Shown: positions 7,625 through 16,697, counted from the first letter of the stretch. The stretch is DNA of 64,000 nucleotides from Pseudomonas sp. PDM04 (GCF_014851765.1 NZ_JACVAI010000001.1:868001-932000), one strand, 5' to 3'. Numbers and translations are program-made. Notes: a model not told the origin generated them from the letters alone.

Positions 7625-9136
7625 ATGAATAAGAACAACAACGACCAAAGCCTTACGCAGATTGAAACCCACGGGGTCGAACAGATCCCGGACCACGAGC
7701 GCACCGCAGGCCCGACGGACTTGTTCCGGATGATCTTCGGCGGCTCGAACACCTTCGCCACCGCCGTGCTCGGCAGTTTCCCGGTGCTGTTCGGCCTGTC
7801 TTTTCAGGCCGGCGTGGCGGCCATCGTGCTGGGCGTGCTGCTCGGTTCGCTGATCCTCGCACCGATGGGCCTGTTCGGCCCGCTCAACGGCACCAACAAT
7901 GCCGTGTCTTCCGGTGCGCACTTCGGCGTGCACGGGCGGATCGTCGGTTCGTTCCTGTCGCTGCTGACCGCGATCGCGTTCTTTTCGCTGTCGGTGTGGA
8001 GCTCGGGTGACGCGCTGATCGGTGGTGCCAAACGGCTGATCGGCCTGCCGGAAACCGACCTGACCCTGGGCCTGGCCTACGGACTGTTCGCGATCCTGGT
8101 ATTGACCGTGTGCATCTACGGCTTCCGCTTCCTGCTGTGGGTCAACAAGATCGCGGTGTGGAGCGCCAGCCTGCTGTTCCTGCTGGGCGTCTTCGCCTTC
8201 GCCGGGCCTTTCGATGTGAACTACGTCGGCACAGTGAGCCTTGGCCAGCCAGGCTTCTGGGCCGCCTTCATCGGTGCGGCACTGGTGGCGATGAGCAACC
8301 CGATTTCCTTCGGCGCGTTCCTCGGCGACTGGTCACGCTACATCCCCCGCGACACCTCCAAGCGCCAGATCATGGCGGCAGTGGTGATCTCGCAGATCGC
8401 CACGTTCATCCCGTTCCTGTTCGGCCTCGCGACCGCCACCATCGTTGCGATCAAGGCGCCGGACTACATCGCCGCCAACAACTACGTCGGTGGCCTGCTG
8501 GCCGTTTCGCCAAACTGGTTCTTCCTGCCGGTGTGCCTGATTGCGGTGATCGGCGGCATGTCCACCGGCACCACGTCGCTGTATGGCACCGGGCTGGACA
8601 TGTCCAGCGTGTTCCCACGGGTGCTGTCGCGGGTCAAGGCCACGTTGCTGATCGGGGTGATGTCGATCGCTTTCATCTTCATCGGGCGCTTCGCGGCGAA
8701 CCTGGTGCAGAGCGTATCGACCTTCGCCGTGCTGATCATCACCTGCACTACCCCATGGATGGTGATCATGATCATCGGCCTGCTGGTGCGTCGCGGCTTC
8801 TACTGCCCAGATGACCTGCAGGTGTTCACCCGCGGCGAGAAAGGCGGTCGCTACTGGTTCGCCCACGGCTGGAACTGGCGCGGGCTGGGGGCCTGGATCC
8901 CGAGTGCGCTGGTGGGCCTGTGTTTCGTCAACCTGCCGGGGCAATTCGTCGGTGTGCTCGGCAACCTGGCGGACGGCATCGACATCAGCCTGCCGGTCAC
9001 CCTGGGCCTGGCTTCGGTGGTGTACCTGGTGCTGTTGAGCCTGTTCCCGGAACCGGCGGCGGTGTTCGGCCCGGATGACGCCCGGAGCAAGGGTGCCCAT
9101 TCACTCGCCACCCCCGGTCTCAATACGACAGCTTGA
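7625..9136 (+). CDS. NCS1-family (purine-cytosine permease-like) transporter
   Basis: 503 residues with about 12 hydrophobic helices and a cytoplasmic N-terminal tail of about 45 residues. The start of helix 1 (GGSNTFATAVLGSFPVLFGL) and the helix 2-3 segment (FGPLNGTNNAVSSGAHFGV) are those of NCS1/cytosine-permease proteins. Start is ATG at 7625, 54 bases after the NTF2-like gene, with GGAG about 10 bases upstream. Given its place in the gbu locus it is a candidate importer of 4-guanidinobutyrate or a related compound; no substrate-determining feature was identified. Confidence 0.88.
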   Translation: MNKNNNDQSLTQIETHGVEQIPDHERTAGPTDLFRMIFGGSNTFATAVLGSFPVLFGLSFQAGVAAIVLGVLLGSLILAPMGLFGPLNGTNNAVSSGAHFGVHGRIVGSFLSLLTAIAFFSLSVWSSGDALIGGAKRLIGLPETDLTLGLAYGLFAILVLTVCIYGFRFLLWVNKIAVWSASLLFLLGVFAFAGPFDVNYVGTVSLGQPGFWAAFIGAALVAMSNPISFGAFLGDWSRYIPRDTSKRQIMAAVVISQIATFIPFLFGLATATIVAIKAPDYIAANNYVGGLLAVSPNWFFLPVCLIAVIGGMSTGTTSLYGTGLDMSSVFPRVLSRVKATLLIGVMSIAFIFIGRFAANLVQSVSTFAVLIITCTTPWMVIMIIGLLVRRGFYCPDDLQVFTRGEKGGRYWFAHGWNWRGLGAWIPSALVGLCFVNLPGQFVGVLGNLADGIDISLPVTLGLASVVYLVLLSLFPEPAAVFGPDDARSKGAHSLATPGLNTTA

Positions 9137-9141
9137 TCTGA

Positions 9142-9224
9142 GGGAGCGAGCCTGTTCGCGATGACGTCGGCACATCCAACCCCGATGTGACAGACAGATC
9201 GCTATCGCGAGCAGGCGCCCCCAC
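9142..9224. repeat. REPIN: inverted pair of REP elements (one arm diverged)
   Basis: GGGAGCGAGCCTGTTCGCGA at 9142-9161 and a diverged reverse unit (CTATCGCGAGCAGGCGCCCC) at about 9202-9221. It fills most of the 138-bp gap between the two transporter genes and may end or attenuate the upstream transcript. Confidence 0.8.
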
Positions 9225-9274
9225 ACGGAATCTCTCTGTTTCAATACAAAAAAGACAATCGGAGACACGCCATC

Positions 9275-10654
9275 ATGGCATTGGATTTATTCGTCGTTCT
9301 CATTTATGCCGCTGCGATGCTGGTCCTCGGCTACTTCGGCATGCGCAAGGCCAAGACCAACGAAGAGTTTCTGGTCGCCGGCCGTAACCTCGGTCCGACC
9401 CTGTACATGGGCACCATGGCGGCCACCGTTCTGGGCGGCGCCTCCACGGTCGGCACCGTACGCCTGGGCTATGTGCATGGCATCTCCGGTTTCTGGCTGT
9501 GCGCCGCACTGGGTTGCGGGATCGTGGCGCTGAACCTGTTTCTTGCCAAGCCGCTGTTGAAACTGAAGATCTACACCGTGACCCAGGTCCTGGAAAAACG
9601 CTACAACCCGATGGCCCGCTCCGCCAGCGCAGTGATCATGCTGGCCTACGCACTGATGATCGGGGTGACCTCGATCCTGGCCATCGGCACCGTGTTGCAA
9701 GTGCTGTTCGGCCTGCCGTTCTGGGTGTCGGTGCTGCTCGGGGGTGGCGTGGTGGTGGTCTACTCGGCCATCGGCGGCATGTGGTCGCTGACCCTGACCG
9801 ACATCGTCCAGTTCATCATCAAGACCGTCGGCCTGATGTTCATCCTCCTGCCAATCTGCCTGTACCGCGTCGGCGGCTGGGATGAACTGGTGACAAAACT
9901 GCCGGCGGCGAGCTTCAGCTTCACCACCATCGGTTGGGACACCATCATCACCTACTTCATGATCTACTTCTTCGGCATCCTGATCGGCCAGGACATCTGG
10001 CAACGGGTATTCACGGTCAAGACCGCCAAGGTCGCGCAGTACGCCGGCACCGCCGCCGGTATCTACTGCATCATCTACGGCCTGGCCTGCGCCCTGATCG
10101 GCATGGCCGCCCACGTGCTGATCCCGGACCTGGACAACGTCAACAACGCGTTTGCCGCCATCGTCAAACTGTCCCTGCCGGATGGCATCCGTGGCCTGGT
10201 GATCGCCGCGGCACTGGCCGCCATGATGTCCACTGCCAGCGCCGGCCTGCTCGCCGCCGCCACCACCCTGAGCGAAGACCTGCTGCCGAAACTGCGTGGC
10301 GGCAAACAGTCGAGCCTGGGACTCAACCGCCTGGTGACCTTGCTGACCGGTGTGGTCGTGCTGGGCATTGCCCTGGTGGTGAACGATGTGATCAGCGCCC
10401 TGACCCTGGCCTACAACCTGCTGGTGGGGGGCATGTTGATCCCGTTGATGGGTGCTATCTTCTGGAAACGCGCGACCACCGCCGGTGCCATCGCCAGCAT
10501 GGGCCTGGGCTTTGCCACGGCCCTGCTGTTCATGGTCACGGACGGTCTGGACGCCAACACCCCGATCTACTACAGCCTGGCTGTTGGCCTGGTGAGTTTT
10601 GTGCTAGTGAGCCTGATGTCCCGTCGCCCGGCGGTGGTGGCCAGCGCCATCTGA
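9275..10654 (+). CDS. Sodium:solute symporter (SSS family)
   Basis: 459 residues, about 13 predicted helices, SSSF/LeuT fold. Typical features: N-terminal YAAAMLVLGYFGMRKAKTNEEFLVAGRNLG, then GGASTVGTVRLGYVHG in helix 2, the VVVVYSAIGGMWSLTLTD segment, and ALAAMMSTASAGLLAAATT in helix 8, matching the sodium-site motif. Start is ATG at 9275; an AATCGGAGA ribosome site lies about 12 bases upstream. It ends 27 bases before a strong terminator. As a second importer beside the NCS1 gene it is likely part of guanidino-compound or amino-acid uptake; substrate unknown. Confidence 0.9.
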   Translation: MALDLFVVLIYAAAMLVLGYFGMRKAKTNEEFLVAGRNLGPTLYMGTMAATVLGGASTVGTVRLGYVHGISGFWLCAALGCGIVALNLFLAKPLLKLKIYTVTQVLEKRYNPMARSASAVIMLAYALMIGVTSILAIGTVLQVLFGLPFWVSVLLGGGVVVVYSAIGGMWSLTLTDIVQFIIKTVGLMFILLPICLYRVGGWDELVTKLPAASFSFTTIGWDTIITYFMIYFFGILIGQDIWQRVFTVKTAKVAQYAGTAAGIYCIIYGLACALIGMAAHVLIPDLDNVNNAFAAIVKLSLPDGIRGLVIAAALAAMMSTASAGLLAAATTLSEDLLPKLRGGKQSSLGLNRLVTLLTGVVVLGIALVVNDVISALTLAYNLLVGGMLIPLMGAIFWKRATTAGAIASMGLGFATALLFMVTDGLDANTPIYYSLAVGLVSFVLVSLMSRRPAVVASAI

Positions 10655-10680
10655 GCCGACCTTGACGAAGCTTTCTTCGA

Positions 10681-10715
10681 CGGGTGTGGCGTCGGTTGCC
10701 ACACCCGTTTTTTTT
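10681..10715 (+). terminator. Rho-independent terminator of the gbu-locus transporter transcript
   Basis: Perfect 10-bp stem CGGGTGTGGC (10681-10690) / GCCACACCCG (10698-10707), 7-base loop, then a run of eight T. It separates the symporter from the MBL-fold hydrolase. Confidence 0.92.
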
Positions 10716-10734
10716 CGTCTGGAGAAACCCCTTG

Positions 10735-11460
10735 ATGAAAATCGTTTCCCGCGACCAATGGTTCGAGGTCAAGCCCCTCGCCGACGGCATCCGCCTGATT
10801 CACGAGCCGTACATCCGCCCCTTCTACCGCTGCAACCTCTGGCACATCCAGGGCCGCGACAAGGACCTGCTGCTCGACAGCGGTTCCGGGCTGGTCAGCC
10901 TGCGCGAACAACTGCCCTGGCTCACCGAACGGCCGCTGGTAGCGGTGGCCAGCCATTGTCATTTCGATCACATTGCCGGCCACCACGAATTCGCGGAGCG
11001 CCTGGTGCACCCCGCCGAAGCCGAGATCCTCGCGGCACCGGACGGCGAAAATGACTTGAGTCGCGCCTTCGTCGGCGATGACATGTTCGAGGCCCATCCC
11101 GATTGCCCGCTGTGCTACGCCGAATACCGGGTCAAGGCCGCCCCGGCCACGGGGACGATCGAGGAAGGCGACGTGCTGGACCTGGGCAATCGCGCACTTC
11201 AGGTGCTGCACACACCCGGCCACTCGCCGGGCGGCATCAGCCTCTATGAAGCGCAGACCGAAACCCTGTTCAGCGGCGATATCATCTACGACGGGCCGCT
11301 GATCGAAGACGCCTACCACTCCGATCTCGGCGACTACGCCCGCAGCCTGCAACGCTTGCGTGCGCTGCCGATCCGCACGGTGCACGGCGGGCATTTCGGC
11401 AGTTTTTCCGGGGAACATCTGCGCAACATGATTGACCAGTGGCAGCGCTCGCATGACTGA
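10735..11460 (+). CDS. MBL-fold metallo-hydrolase (glyoxalase II-like)
   Basis: 241 residues. The metal motif HCHFDH gives H74, H76, D78 and H79, followed by HTPGHSPGG (third histidine) near 160, FSGD (bridging aspartate) near 180 and a final GGH. This is the glyoxalase II/lactonase type of metallo-beta-lactamase fold. The ATG at 10735 is chosen because GGAG (10721-10724) lies 10 bases before it; the 17 codons upstream read through the terminator hairpin. It follows the terminator, so it needs its own promoter. Substrate unknown; a thioester or lactone is plausible. Confidence 0.87.
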   Translation: MKIVSRDQWFEVKPLADGIRLIHEPYIRPFYRCNLWHIQGRDKDLLLDSGSGLVSLREQLPWLTERPLVAVASHCHFDHIAGHHEFAERLVHPAEAEILAAPDGENDLSRAFVGDDMFEAHPDCPLCYAEYRVKAAPATGTIEEGDVLDLGNRALQVLHTPGHSPGGISLYEAQTETLFSGDIIYDGPLIEDAYHSDLGDYARSLQRLRALPIRTVHGGHFGSFSGEHLRNMIDQWQRSHD

Positions 11461-11512
11461 AGCCTGCTGTACTCAAAGCGGGCCACACCTGTTACGCCCT
11501 TGAAGAACTCTC

Positions 11513-11764
11513 ATGAAAAGAGCTGCCGTGCGTGCCGCCGTGCATCGCTTCATCAGCCGTCTGCTGGAAGACCAGGAGGACTTCGACGATGACGCCAGTC
11601 TGGTGGAGTTGGGTCTGGAAAAAGCGGATATAGAAGACCTGATCTTCCATCTGGAAGATGAACTGGGGCTGACGGCGTTTACCGCCGAAGAAGACCAGAT
11701 GCTCAGGAACGCCAGGACGGCGAATGATTTGAGCCGGTTTTTGCTTGCCATTGCGCGGCACTGA
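11513..11764 (+). CDS. Small acidic acyl-carrier-protein-like protein lacking the attachment serine
   Basis: 83 residues, acidic. The pattern FDDDASLVELGLEKADIEDL followed by IFHLEDELGL matches acyl carrier protein helices 1-3, where the normal motif is D-S-L. Here the serine position is K37 (E36-K37-A38), so no phosphopantetheine could be attached. It could be a retired carrier protein or an ACP-fold protein with a binding role. The ATG at 11513 starts a frame with good codon use; the ribosome site is weak (GAAGAA). It lies 52 bases after the MBL-fold gene on the same strand. Confidence 0.6.
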   Translation: MKRAAVRAAVHRFISRLLEDQEDFDDDASLVELGLEKADIEDLIFHLEDELGLTAFTAEEDQMLRNARTANDLSRFLLAIARH

Positions 11765-11857
11765 ACCTGCCAAGGCCGGGAGCAACCGCGAGTCGGGCAC
11801 CCGGATGGACAGCCATGCGGTGGCCGCAGCGGCTAGCGCATGGCGGCCTGAACGCGA

Positions 11858-11986
11858 TTACCGGCGGCGTTGCTGGCGTCGACGCTGCTCGTCGTCCGTA
11901 CGGATAGGCACAGGTTGCAAAGGCGGTTCGATCAGACCCAGCGCAACACCGAGGTCGTGCAGCCAGTTTTGAATTTTCTCTTTCAT
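11858..11986 (-). CDS. PA1414-family small protein (SicX-type locus)
   Basis: 42 residues beginning MKEKIQNWLHDLGVALGLIE and ending in an arginine-rich tail (RRRQQRRR). This is the PA1414 family of pseudomonads. In P. aeruginosa this locus is strongly induced by low oxygen and yields the regulatory RNA SicX, reported to affect anaerobic ubiquinone biosynthesis. The start at 11986 is supported by a GAAGGGGG ribosome site and by the family N-terminus; an 18-codon upstream extension is not. Here it lies between the ACP-like gene and a LysR gene. The RNA itself is inferred from the family; its ends cannot be set from sequence. Confidence 0.75.
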   Translation of the reverse strand: MKEKIQNWLHDLGVALGLIEPPLQPVPIRTDDEQRRRQQRRR

Positions 11987-12125
11987 GGTGCCCCCTTCAG
12001 GGTAATGCTCGGTGGCTGAAATTCTGTAGCCCCTTCGCACTGATAATAGTCCGAAGTCCTACGCAATGCTCAGCAAAATCCGCAAGGATCTGTTACTGAA
12101 TTGATCCAAATACCTGACCGTTAGT

Positions 12126-13019
12126 TCAAGCCGTTGCCTGCGCAGGCATCGCGGTCGACGGAAAATCCATCTGCTGCTGCTCGATCCAGGCATTCAGGTT
12201 CGCCCCGACCATGCCCTTGCGCCACATCAGCCAGGTGGTGGCACTGGCGAACGGCTCGGCCAGCGGGTGCACCGCGACGCTTTCGCGCCCCGGCAGGCTG
12301 GCGAGCATCGATTCCGCCATCAACGCCACCCCGGAACCGGCAATCACGCAGGCAAGCATCCCCTGGTAGGACTCGATCTCCATCGCCCGCCCCATGGTTG
12401 CATGGTCATGCGCAAACCAGGCTTCCAGGCGCATCCGGTAGGAGCAGCCCTGGCGAAAGGTGAACACCGCGCGCCCCTGCACATCCAGCGCACTGCGCAC
12501 CGGCGGGTGGTCGGCTTCGCTGATCAGCACTAGGCGTTCATCGCACAAAGGCACACCGTCGAGCCCTGCCAGCTCCAGCGGACCGTCCACCAGTGCCGCA
12601 TCCAGGCGGCCGGTGAGCAGCCCCTCCAGCAGTTCACCGCTGGGGGCGGCCTGCACTTGCAGGTTCACGGCCGGGTAGGTGCGGTGATAGCGCGCCAACA
12701 ACCTCGGCAGGTGGATAGCGGCGGTGCTGTACATCGTCCCCAGTACGAAATCCCCCGCCGGCTGCCCGCCCTGCACCGCCGCTTGCGCCTGGTCGCGCAG
12801 GCTGAACAGTTTGGCGGTGTAGTCCAGCAGGACTTTGCCCGCAGGTGACAGCTGCAAGCGCTGACGCTCGCGAACGAAGAGTTCCACGCCCAACTGCTCT
12901 TCGAGCTGTTTAAGCCGGGTCGACAGGTTCGACGGCACCCGGTGCAGACGCTCGGCGGCACGGGTCACCGACCCCTCCTCGGCCACTGCCTGGAAAATCC
13001 GCAACTGGCTGAATTCCAC
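12126..13019 (-). CDS. LysR-family transcriptional regulator
   Basis: 297 residues. Winged helix at about 1-62 (GSVTRAAERLHRVPSNLSTR), then the periplasmic-binding-like effector domain. The start is put at GTG 13019 because GGAG lies 6 bases upstream (in TTGGAGAATAACGTG); a TTG at 13031 would place that site inside the gene. It is divergent from an MFS exporter with a 103-bp AT-rich gap and probably controls it. Effector unknown. A LysR gene next to the PA1414-type gene is also found in P. aeruginosa. Confidence 0.88.
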   Translation of the reverse strand: MEFSQLRIFQAVAEEGSVTRAAERLHRVPSNLSTRLKQLEEQLGVELFVRERQRLQLSPAGKVLLDYTAKLFSLRDQAQAAVQGGQPAGDFVLGTMYSTAAIHLPRLLARYHRTYPAVNLQVQAAPSGELLEGLLTGRLDAALVDGPLELAGLDGVPLCDERLVLISEADHPPVRSALDVQGRAVFTFRQGCSYRMRLEAWFAHDHATMGRAMEIESYQGMLACVIAGSGVALMAESMLASLPGRESVAVHPLAEPFASATTWLMWRKGMVGANLNAWIEQQQMDFPSTAMPAQATA

Positions 13020-13122
13020 GTTATTCTCCAAATCAGAACAAGTTACTCACTATTATTCATTTTTAAAGAAAGTCAATCAGTCTTAGCCTGACGGTCATCG
13101 ATCCCCTGCCGGAAGCCAGACC

Positions 13123-14301
13123 ATGTCGCCTCTGATTCGCTTACTCGCCAGCTTCATCGCCCTCATGATGGCCATGGGTATCGGGCGATTCGCCCTCACC
13201 CCGCAAATGCCGCACCTGCTCAGCGAAGGTCAGATCGACCTGACCGCCGCCGGCCTGATTGCCGCCGCCAACTACCTGGGCTATTTCGTAGGGGCCGTGG
13301 ACGCGATGTTCTCCCGCCGCCCCGAACAAGTACGGCAGCGGTTGCTCGTCGGGTTGTGGCTGTGTGTGGTACTGACCCTCGCGTCGTTCTGGGCCAACGG
13401 TTTCTGGTCGCACTTGTTGCTGCGCTTCGGCACAGGTGTGGCGAGCGCCTGGGTGCTGGTGATGATCACCGCACTGAGCCAGCCACTCGCCGCTGCAGCC
13501 GGCCGGCCACGACTGGGCGCGCTGGTGTTCGCCGGACCGGGCCTGGGGATTTTCCTCACGGGATTGCTGGCGCTGGGCTCGCACCTGCTGGGGCAGACGT
13601 CCGCCACTCTCTGGCTGGTGTATGCGGTGGTCGCCCTGGTGATGTTGCTGATGGTCCTGCCGTTCCTGCCACAACCAACTCCCGCTGTTGCGGCTGCGTC
13701 CATCGCCACGCATTCGGGCAATCGGGGCATCGCTCGCCTGGGCGTGATCTACGGCTTGTACGGCCTGGGCTACATCATCCCGGCCACGTTCCTTTCGCAA
13801 ATGGCCAACGCGCAATTCCACGGGCAATGGCAAGCCGATCTGTTCTGGCCATGCTTTGGCCTGGCGTCCGCGCTCGGCGTGGTGCTGGTGAGTCTTCGTA
13901 GACATAACCCGAATGCCACGCGTCATTGGTTGACGGCGACGTTGTGGTTGCAGGCGGCCGGTGTGTTTGCCTGCCTGTTGGGCAGCGGCGTCGGCCTGGC
14001 GCTGGGAGTGCTGCTGTGTGGTACGCCGTTCCTGGCCTGCATGCAGCTGGTGATGCAACGCTCTCGGGAGCAGGCGCCCCACGCCACTCAGCGCAATGCC
14101 GGTCTGCTGACCGCCTGTTTTGCCGTTGGCCAGCTCGCCGGCCCGCTGCTCGCCGCTTCGAGCAGCCATTTCAGCGGTGGATTGCAACCCGCCTTGATCG
14201 TGGCGGGCAGCGGTCTGCTCGTTGCGGGTGGCTTGTCGTTCAGTCCGGCCAGGACCGGGCGCGGCCTTTGTGCCGACAACGCTCCCACGCCTCAACGCTG
14301 A
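13123..14301 (+). CDS. YbfB/YjiJ-family MFS transporter
   Basis: 392 residues, about 12 transmembrane helices. The N-terminus (LLASFIALMMAMGIGRFALTP and then AANYLGYFVGA) is the YbfB/YjiJ signature of small-molecule MFS exporters. ATG at 13123 follows GGAAGCC 9 bases upstream. It is divergent from a LysR gene, the usual arrangement for an effector-induced efflux pump. Substrate not predictable. Confidence 0.87.
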   Translation: MSPLIRLLASFIALMMAMGIGRFALTPQMPHLLSEGQIDLTAAGLIAAANYLGYFVGAVDAMFSRRPEQVRQRLLVGLWLCVVLTLASFWANGFWSHLLLRFGTGVASAWVLVMITALSQPLAAAAGRPRLGALVFAGPGLGIFLTGLLALGSHLLGQTSATLWLVYAVVALVMLLMVLPFLPQPTPAVAAASIATHSGNRGIARLGVIYGLYGLGYIIPATFLSQMANAQFHGQWQADLFWPCFGLASALGVVLVSLRRHNPNATRHWLTATLWLQAAGVFACLLGSGVGLALGVLLCGTPFLACMQLVMQRSREQAPHATQRNAGLLTACFAVGQLAGPLLAASSSHFSGGLQPALIVAGSGLLVAGGLSFSPARTGRGLCADNAPTPQR

Positions 14302-14346
14302 GTGCCAGGCAAGGACACGGTGCGGCCCGCAGGGGCCGCCTCGAAG

Positions 14347-15183
14347 TCAGCTCAGCTCGATGCGATCCGCGTGAATGACGATCTGGCCATTCTTGTACAA
14401 CGCACCGATGGCCTTCTTGAAGTTACCCTTGCTGACGCCGAACAGGCTGCTGATCAACGCGGGATCGCTCTTGTCACTGACCGCCAGGGTGCCGTTGTTT
14501 TCACGCAACTTGGCGAGGATCTTCGAGTTGAGGCTGGTGGCCGCTTCCTGGCCGACCGGTTGCAGGCTCAGGCTGATCTTGCCGTCGGCACGGACCTCCT
14601 TGATAAAGCCCTTCTCCTGTTTGCCGGCGCGCATGAACTTGAAGATTTCGTTCTTGTGGATCAGGCCCCAGTGCTTGTTGTTGATGATTGCCTTGAACCC
14701 CATGTCGGTGGCTTCGGCAACCAGCAGATCAACTTCCTGGCCAGGCGCGTAGTTGGCCGGCGTCTTGTCCAGGTAGCGGTCCAGGCGAGCCGTGGCGGTA
14801 ATGCGGCGGGTGTGTTTGTCGAGGTAGACATGCACCACCACATACTCGCCAGCGGTCATCTGGCGCTTTTCTTCGGAATACGGCAGCAACAGATCCTTGG
14901 GCAATCCCCAATCCAGGAAAATACCGATGCTGTTGACTTCAACAACTTTCAAACTGGCAAATTCACCCACTTGAACTTTCGGCTTTTCGGTCGTTGCGAT
15001 AAGTTTGTCATCGCTGTCCAGATAAACGAAAACATTGAGCCAGTCTTCATCTTCGCTGGGAATATCTTTTGGAATATAACGATTGGGCAAAAGAATCTCG
15101 CCATCCGCGCCACCGTCCAGATATAAACCGAAGTTAGTGTGTTTAACCACTTGCAAACTGTTGTAACGCCCGACTAAAGCCAT
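14347..15183 (-). CDS. cvfB: CvfB-type S1-domain RNA-binding protein
   Basis: 278 residues. Three S1-like OB domains (about 1-60, 65-130, 140-205) then a winged-helix domain (about 215-278; LISSLFGVSKGNFKKAIGAL). This matches the CvfB/YitL family, first described as a virulence and RNA-binding factor in Staphylococcus. The ATG at 15183 is chosen because GAGGG lies 8 bases upstream and the family starts MALVGRYNSLQ; longer versions run into the leader. It is convergent with the MFS gene; a hairpin GCGGCCC/GGGCCGC (14322-14339) lies between them, without a U-run. Confidence 0.88.
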   Translation of the reverse strand: MALVGRYNSLQVVKHTNFGLYLDGGADGEILLPNRYIPKDIPSEDEDWLNVFVYLDSDDKLIATTEKPKVQVGEFASLKVVEVNSIGIFLDWGLPKDLLLPYSEEKRQMTAGEYVVVHVYLDKHTRRITATARLDRYLDKTPANYAPGQEVDLLVAEATDMGFKAIINNKHWGLIHKNEIFKFMRAGKQEKGFIKEVRADGKISLSLQPVGQEAATSLNSKILAKLRENNGTLAVSDKSDPALISSLFGVSKGNFKKAIGALYKNGQIVIHADRIELS

Positions 15184-15539
15184 TTCCAATACCCTCATTG
15201 CGTGGCGGCATTCTACCTGTTTTTGCTGGCTGCGCCCGGTGCCCGCCCCCGCGGAACGAGAAAAGGTACGGAAAACCCTGATTTTCCTGTATTTCTCAGC
15301 CACATCTGGCCATTCGTCAGGCCGCCGTGACAACCGGCGCCCCCAGAGACCGGCGAAAAAATCATTTAACCCTGCTGATGTTCGTATTTAAAACAGCAGC
15401 TTACGGAGCTGTTTCGGCGATAACTTGCGATTGATTCGCGGACGCCCCTGTCCGTATCAGGGGATATTTACCAAGCAATTACCCGCTCGTTCCTGTACGA
15501 TGACTGGCCAAATTGATTTTCTACAGGTAATTGGCCGCC
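15184..15539. other. 356-bp non-coding region upstream of cvfB
   Basis: No convincing gene on either strand. It is AT-richer than its surroundings, as expected of a divergent promoter region, and contains a small hairpin CCCCTG/CAGGGG (15445-15450 and 15458-15463, 7-base loop) ahead of the small plus-strand gene at 15540. No factor-binding consensus was recognised. Confidence 0.5.
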
Positions 15540-15719
15540 ATGCGCGTAAAAGCATCCAACAGCAAAGCAAAGCCAGCTCCAGCCGTTGAAACCAGCGAAT
15601 CGATCAACGACCAGATTGCTGCTTTCCTCAAGTCCGGTGGCCAGATCCAGCAAATTGCCAAAGGCGTGAGCGGCCAGACCTTCGGCCCGTCCAAGCAGAT
15701 CACCCTGGGCAAGAAATAA
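15540..15719 (+). CDS. Conserved small basic protein of unknown function
   Basis: 59 residues: a lysine/alanine-rich N-terminus (residues 1-20), an amphipathic helix (INDQIAAFLKSGGQIQQIAKG) and a basic tail ending in KK. The ATG at 15540 has only a weak AGG 12 bases upstream. The composition is that of a small nucleic-acid-associated or structural protein, but no family was recognised. It stands alone between cvfB (divergent) and a porin gene. Confidence 0.6.
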   Translation: MRVKASNSKAKPAPAVETSESINDQIAAFLKSGGQIQQIAKGVSGQTFGPSKQITLGKK

Positions 15720-15915
15720 TCCCCGCATCACCCGGTCCCTGAGCGCTTTGAGATTCGAAGCGCTTGGACTGACCTCCTCCTGCCGTACCCTTCAAAATTG
15801 CAGAAAATCGACGAACGGCCCTCGACGCCGAACATTCGTCGGTATGCTTGCACGCGTCTAGATCAAGCCTTTCGTTGATTTTTCGTTTCTGCTCCTCGCG
15901 GTCATGGAGTGACGC

Positions 15916-16632
15916 ATGCTCAAGCCCTCTCTTTTACTGTTCACGAGCCTGTTGTGGTGTTCGGTGGCCAGTGCGCAGATTTTCCAGCGTGAACTGGGGG
16001 ACTTCGACCTCAAGCTCGGCACCACGCCCAGCCGCAGCATGGCCCAGGGTCTGGTCAAACCTTCGGCCACCGGCTCCTTTCACGGCGGCCTCGACCTCAG
16101 CCACGACAGCGGTTTCTACGTCGGCCAGTGGTCACCGAGCATGGGCTTGAGTCCGGGAAAAACCCTTGAAGTCGATTCCTACATGGGTTTTAAACAACCC
16201 TTCGATCAAACCCTGGGGTATGAAGTCGGGATGATTCATTACAGCTACCCGAGGGTGCAAACCCCCGATTCCCATGAACTCTTTGGCGGCCTGACATTGT
16301 TGGGCAGCCGATTCGGCGCCGCCTTCAGCAACGACCCGGACAAACAGAACAGCACCCTGTTCGCCGACCTGGGTGGCAATCAGCCGTTCGGCATCGGGAT
16401 CAGCATGAAATACACCACCCACCAACTCAACACCCCCGTCTCGGTGGACGGAGGCTACGTGGGCAGTTTCACCGATTGGTCGCTGAAATTATCCCGACCG
16501 TTCATGGGCATCGACCTGGACCTGATCTACAGCGACTCCAGCCTCAGTGGCAGCGATTGCTCGGCCTATTCGGGGCGTAACGGTCAGTGCGACGGGCTGG
16601 TCACCCTCAAGGCCGAACGCGCGTTCTATTGA
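15916..16632 (+). CDS. TorF-family putative outer-membrane porin
   Basis: 238 residues with a clear signal peptide (residues 1-20, cut after VASA). The mature part is alternating beta-strands with aromatic belts (FHGGLDLSHDSGFYVGQWSPS and similar), ending in a C-terminal aromatic residue (RAFY) as outer-membrane barrels do. The pattern is that of TIGR02001/TorF proteins. Two cysteines near the end (SDCSAYSGRNGQC) could form a loop disulphide. ATG at 15916 with GGAG 6 bases upstream. Substrate unknown. Confidence 0.8.
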   Translation: MLKPSLLLFTSLLWCSVASAQIFQRELGDFDLKLGTTPSRSMAQGLVKPSATGSFHGGLDLSHDSGFYVGQWSPSMGLSPGKTLEVDSYMGFKQPFDQTLGYEVGMIHYSYPRVQTPDSHELFGGLTLLGSRFGAAFSNDPDKQNSTLFADLGGNQPFGIGISMKYTTHQLNTPVSVDGGYVGSFTDWSLKLSRPFMGIDLDLIYSDSSLSGSDCSAYSGRNGQCDGLVTLKAERAFY

Positions 16633-16697
16633 TCGGCTGAACTGGCAGGCCCATCCTGCGTTCACATGAGAACCCAGGCTTTCGCAAGGACTCGCCC

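Noticed and set aside
12101..12114. Possible Anr/FNR box upstream of the PA1414-type gene
   Set aside because: Only TTGAT and two bases of the second half-site match; not enough to annotate a site.
13020..13031. TTG start for the LysR gene at 13031
   Set aside because: The GGAG ribosome site lies just inside it and fits the GTG at 13019 instead.
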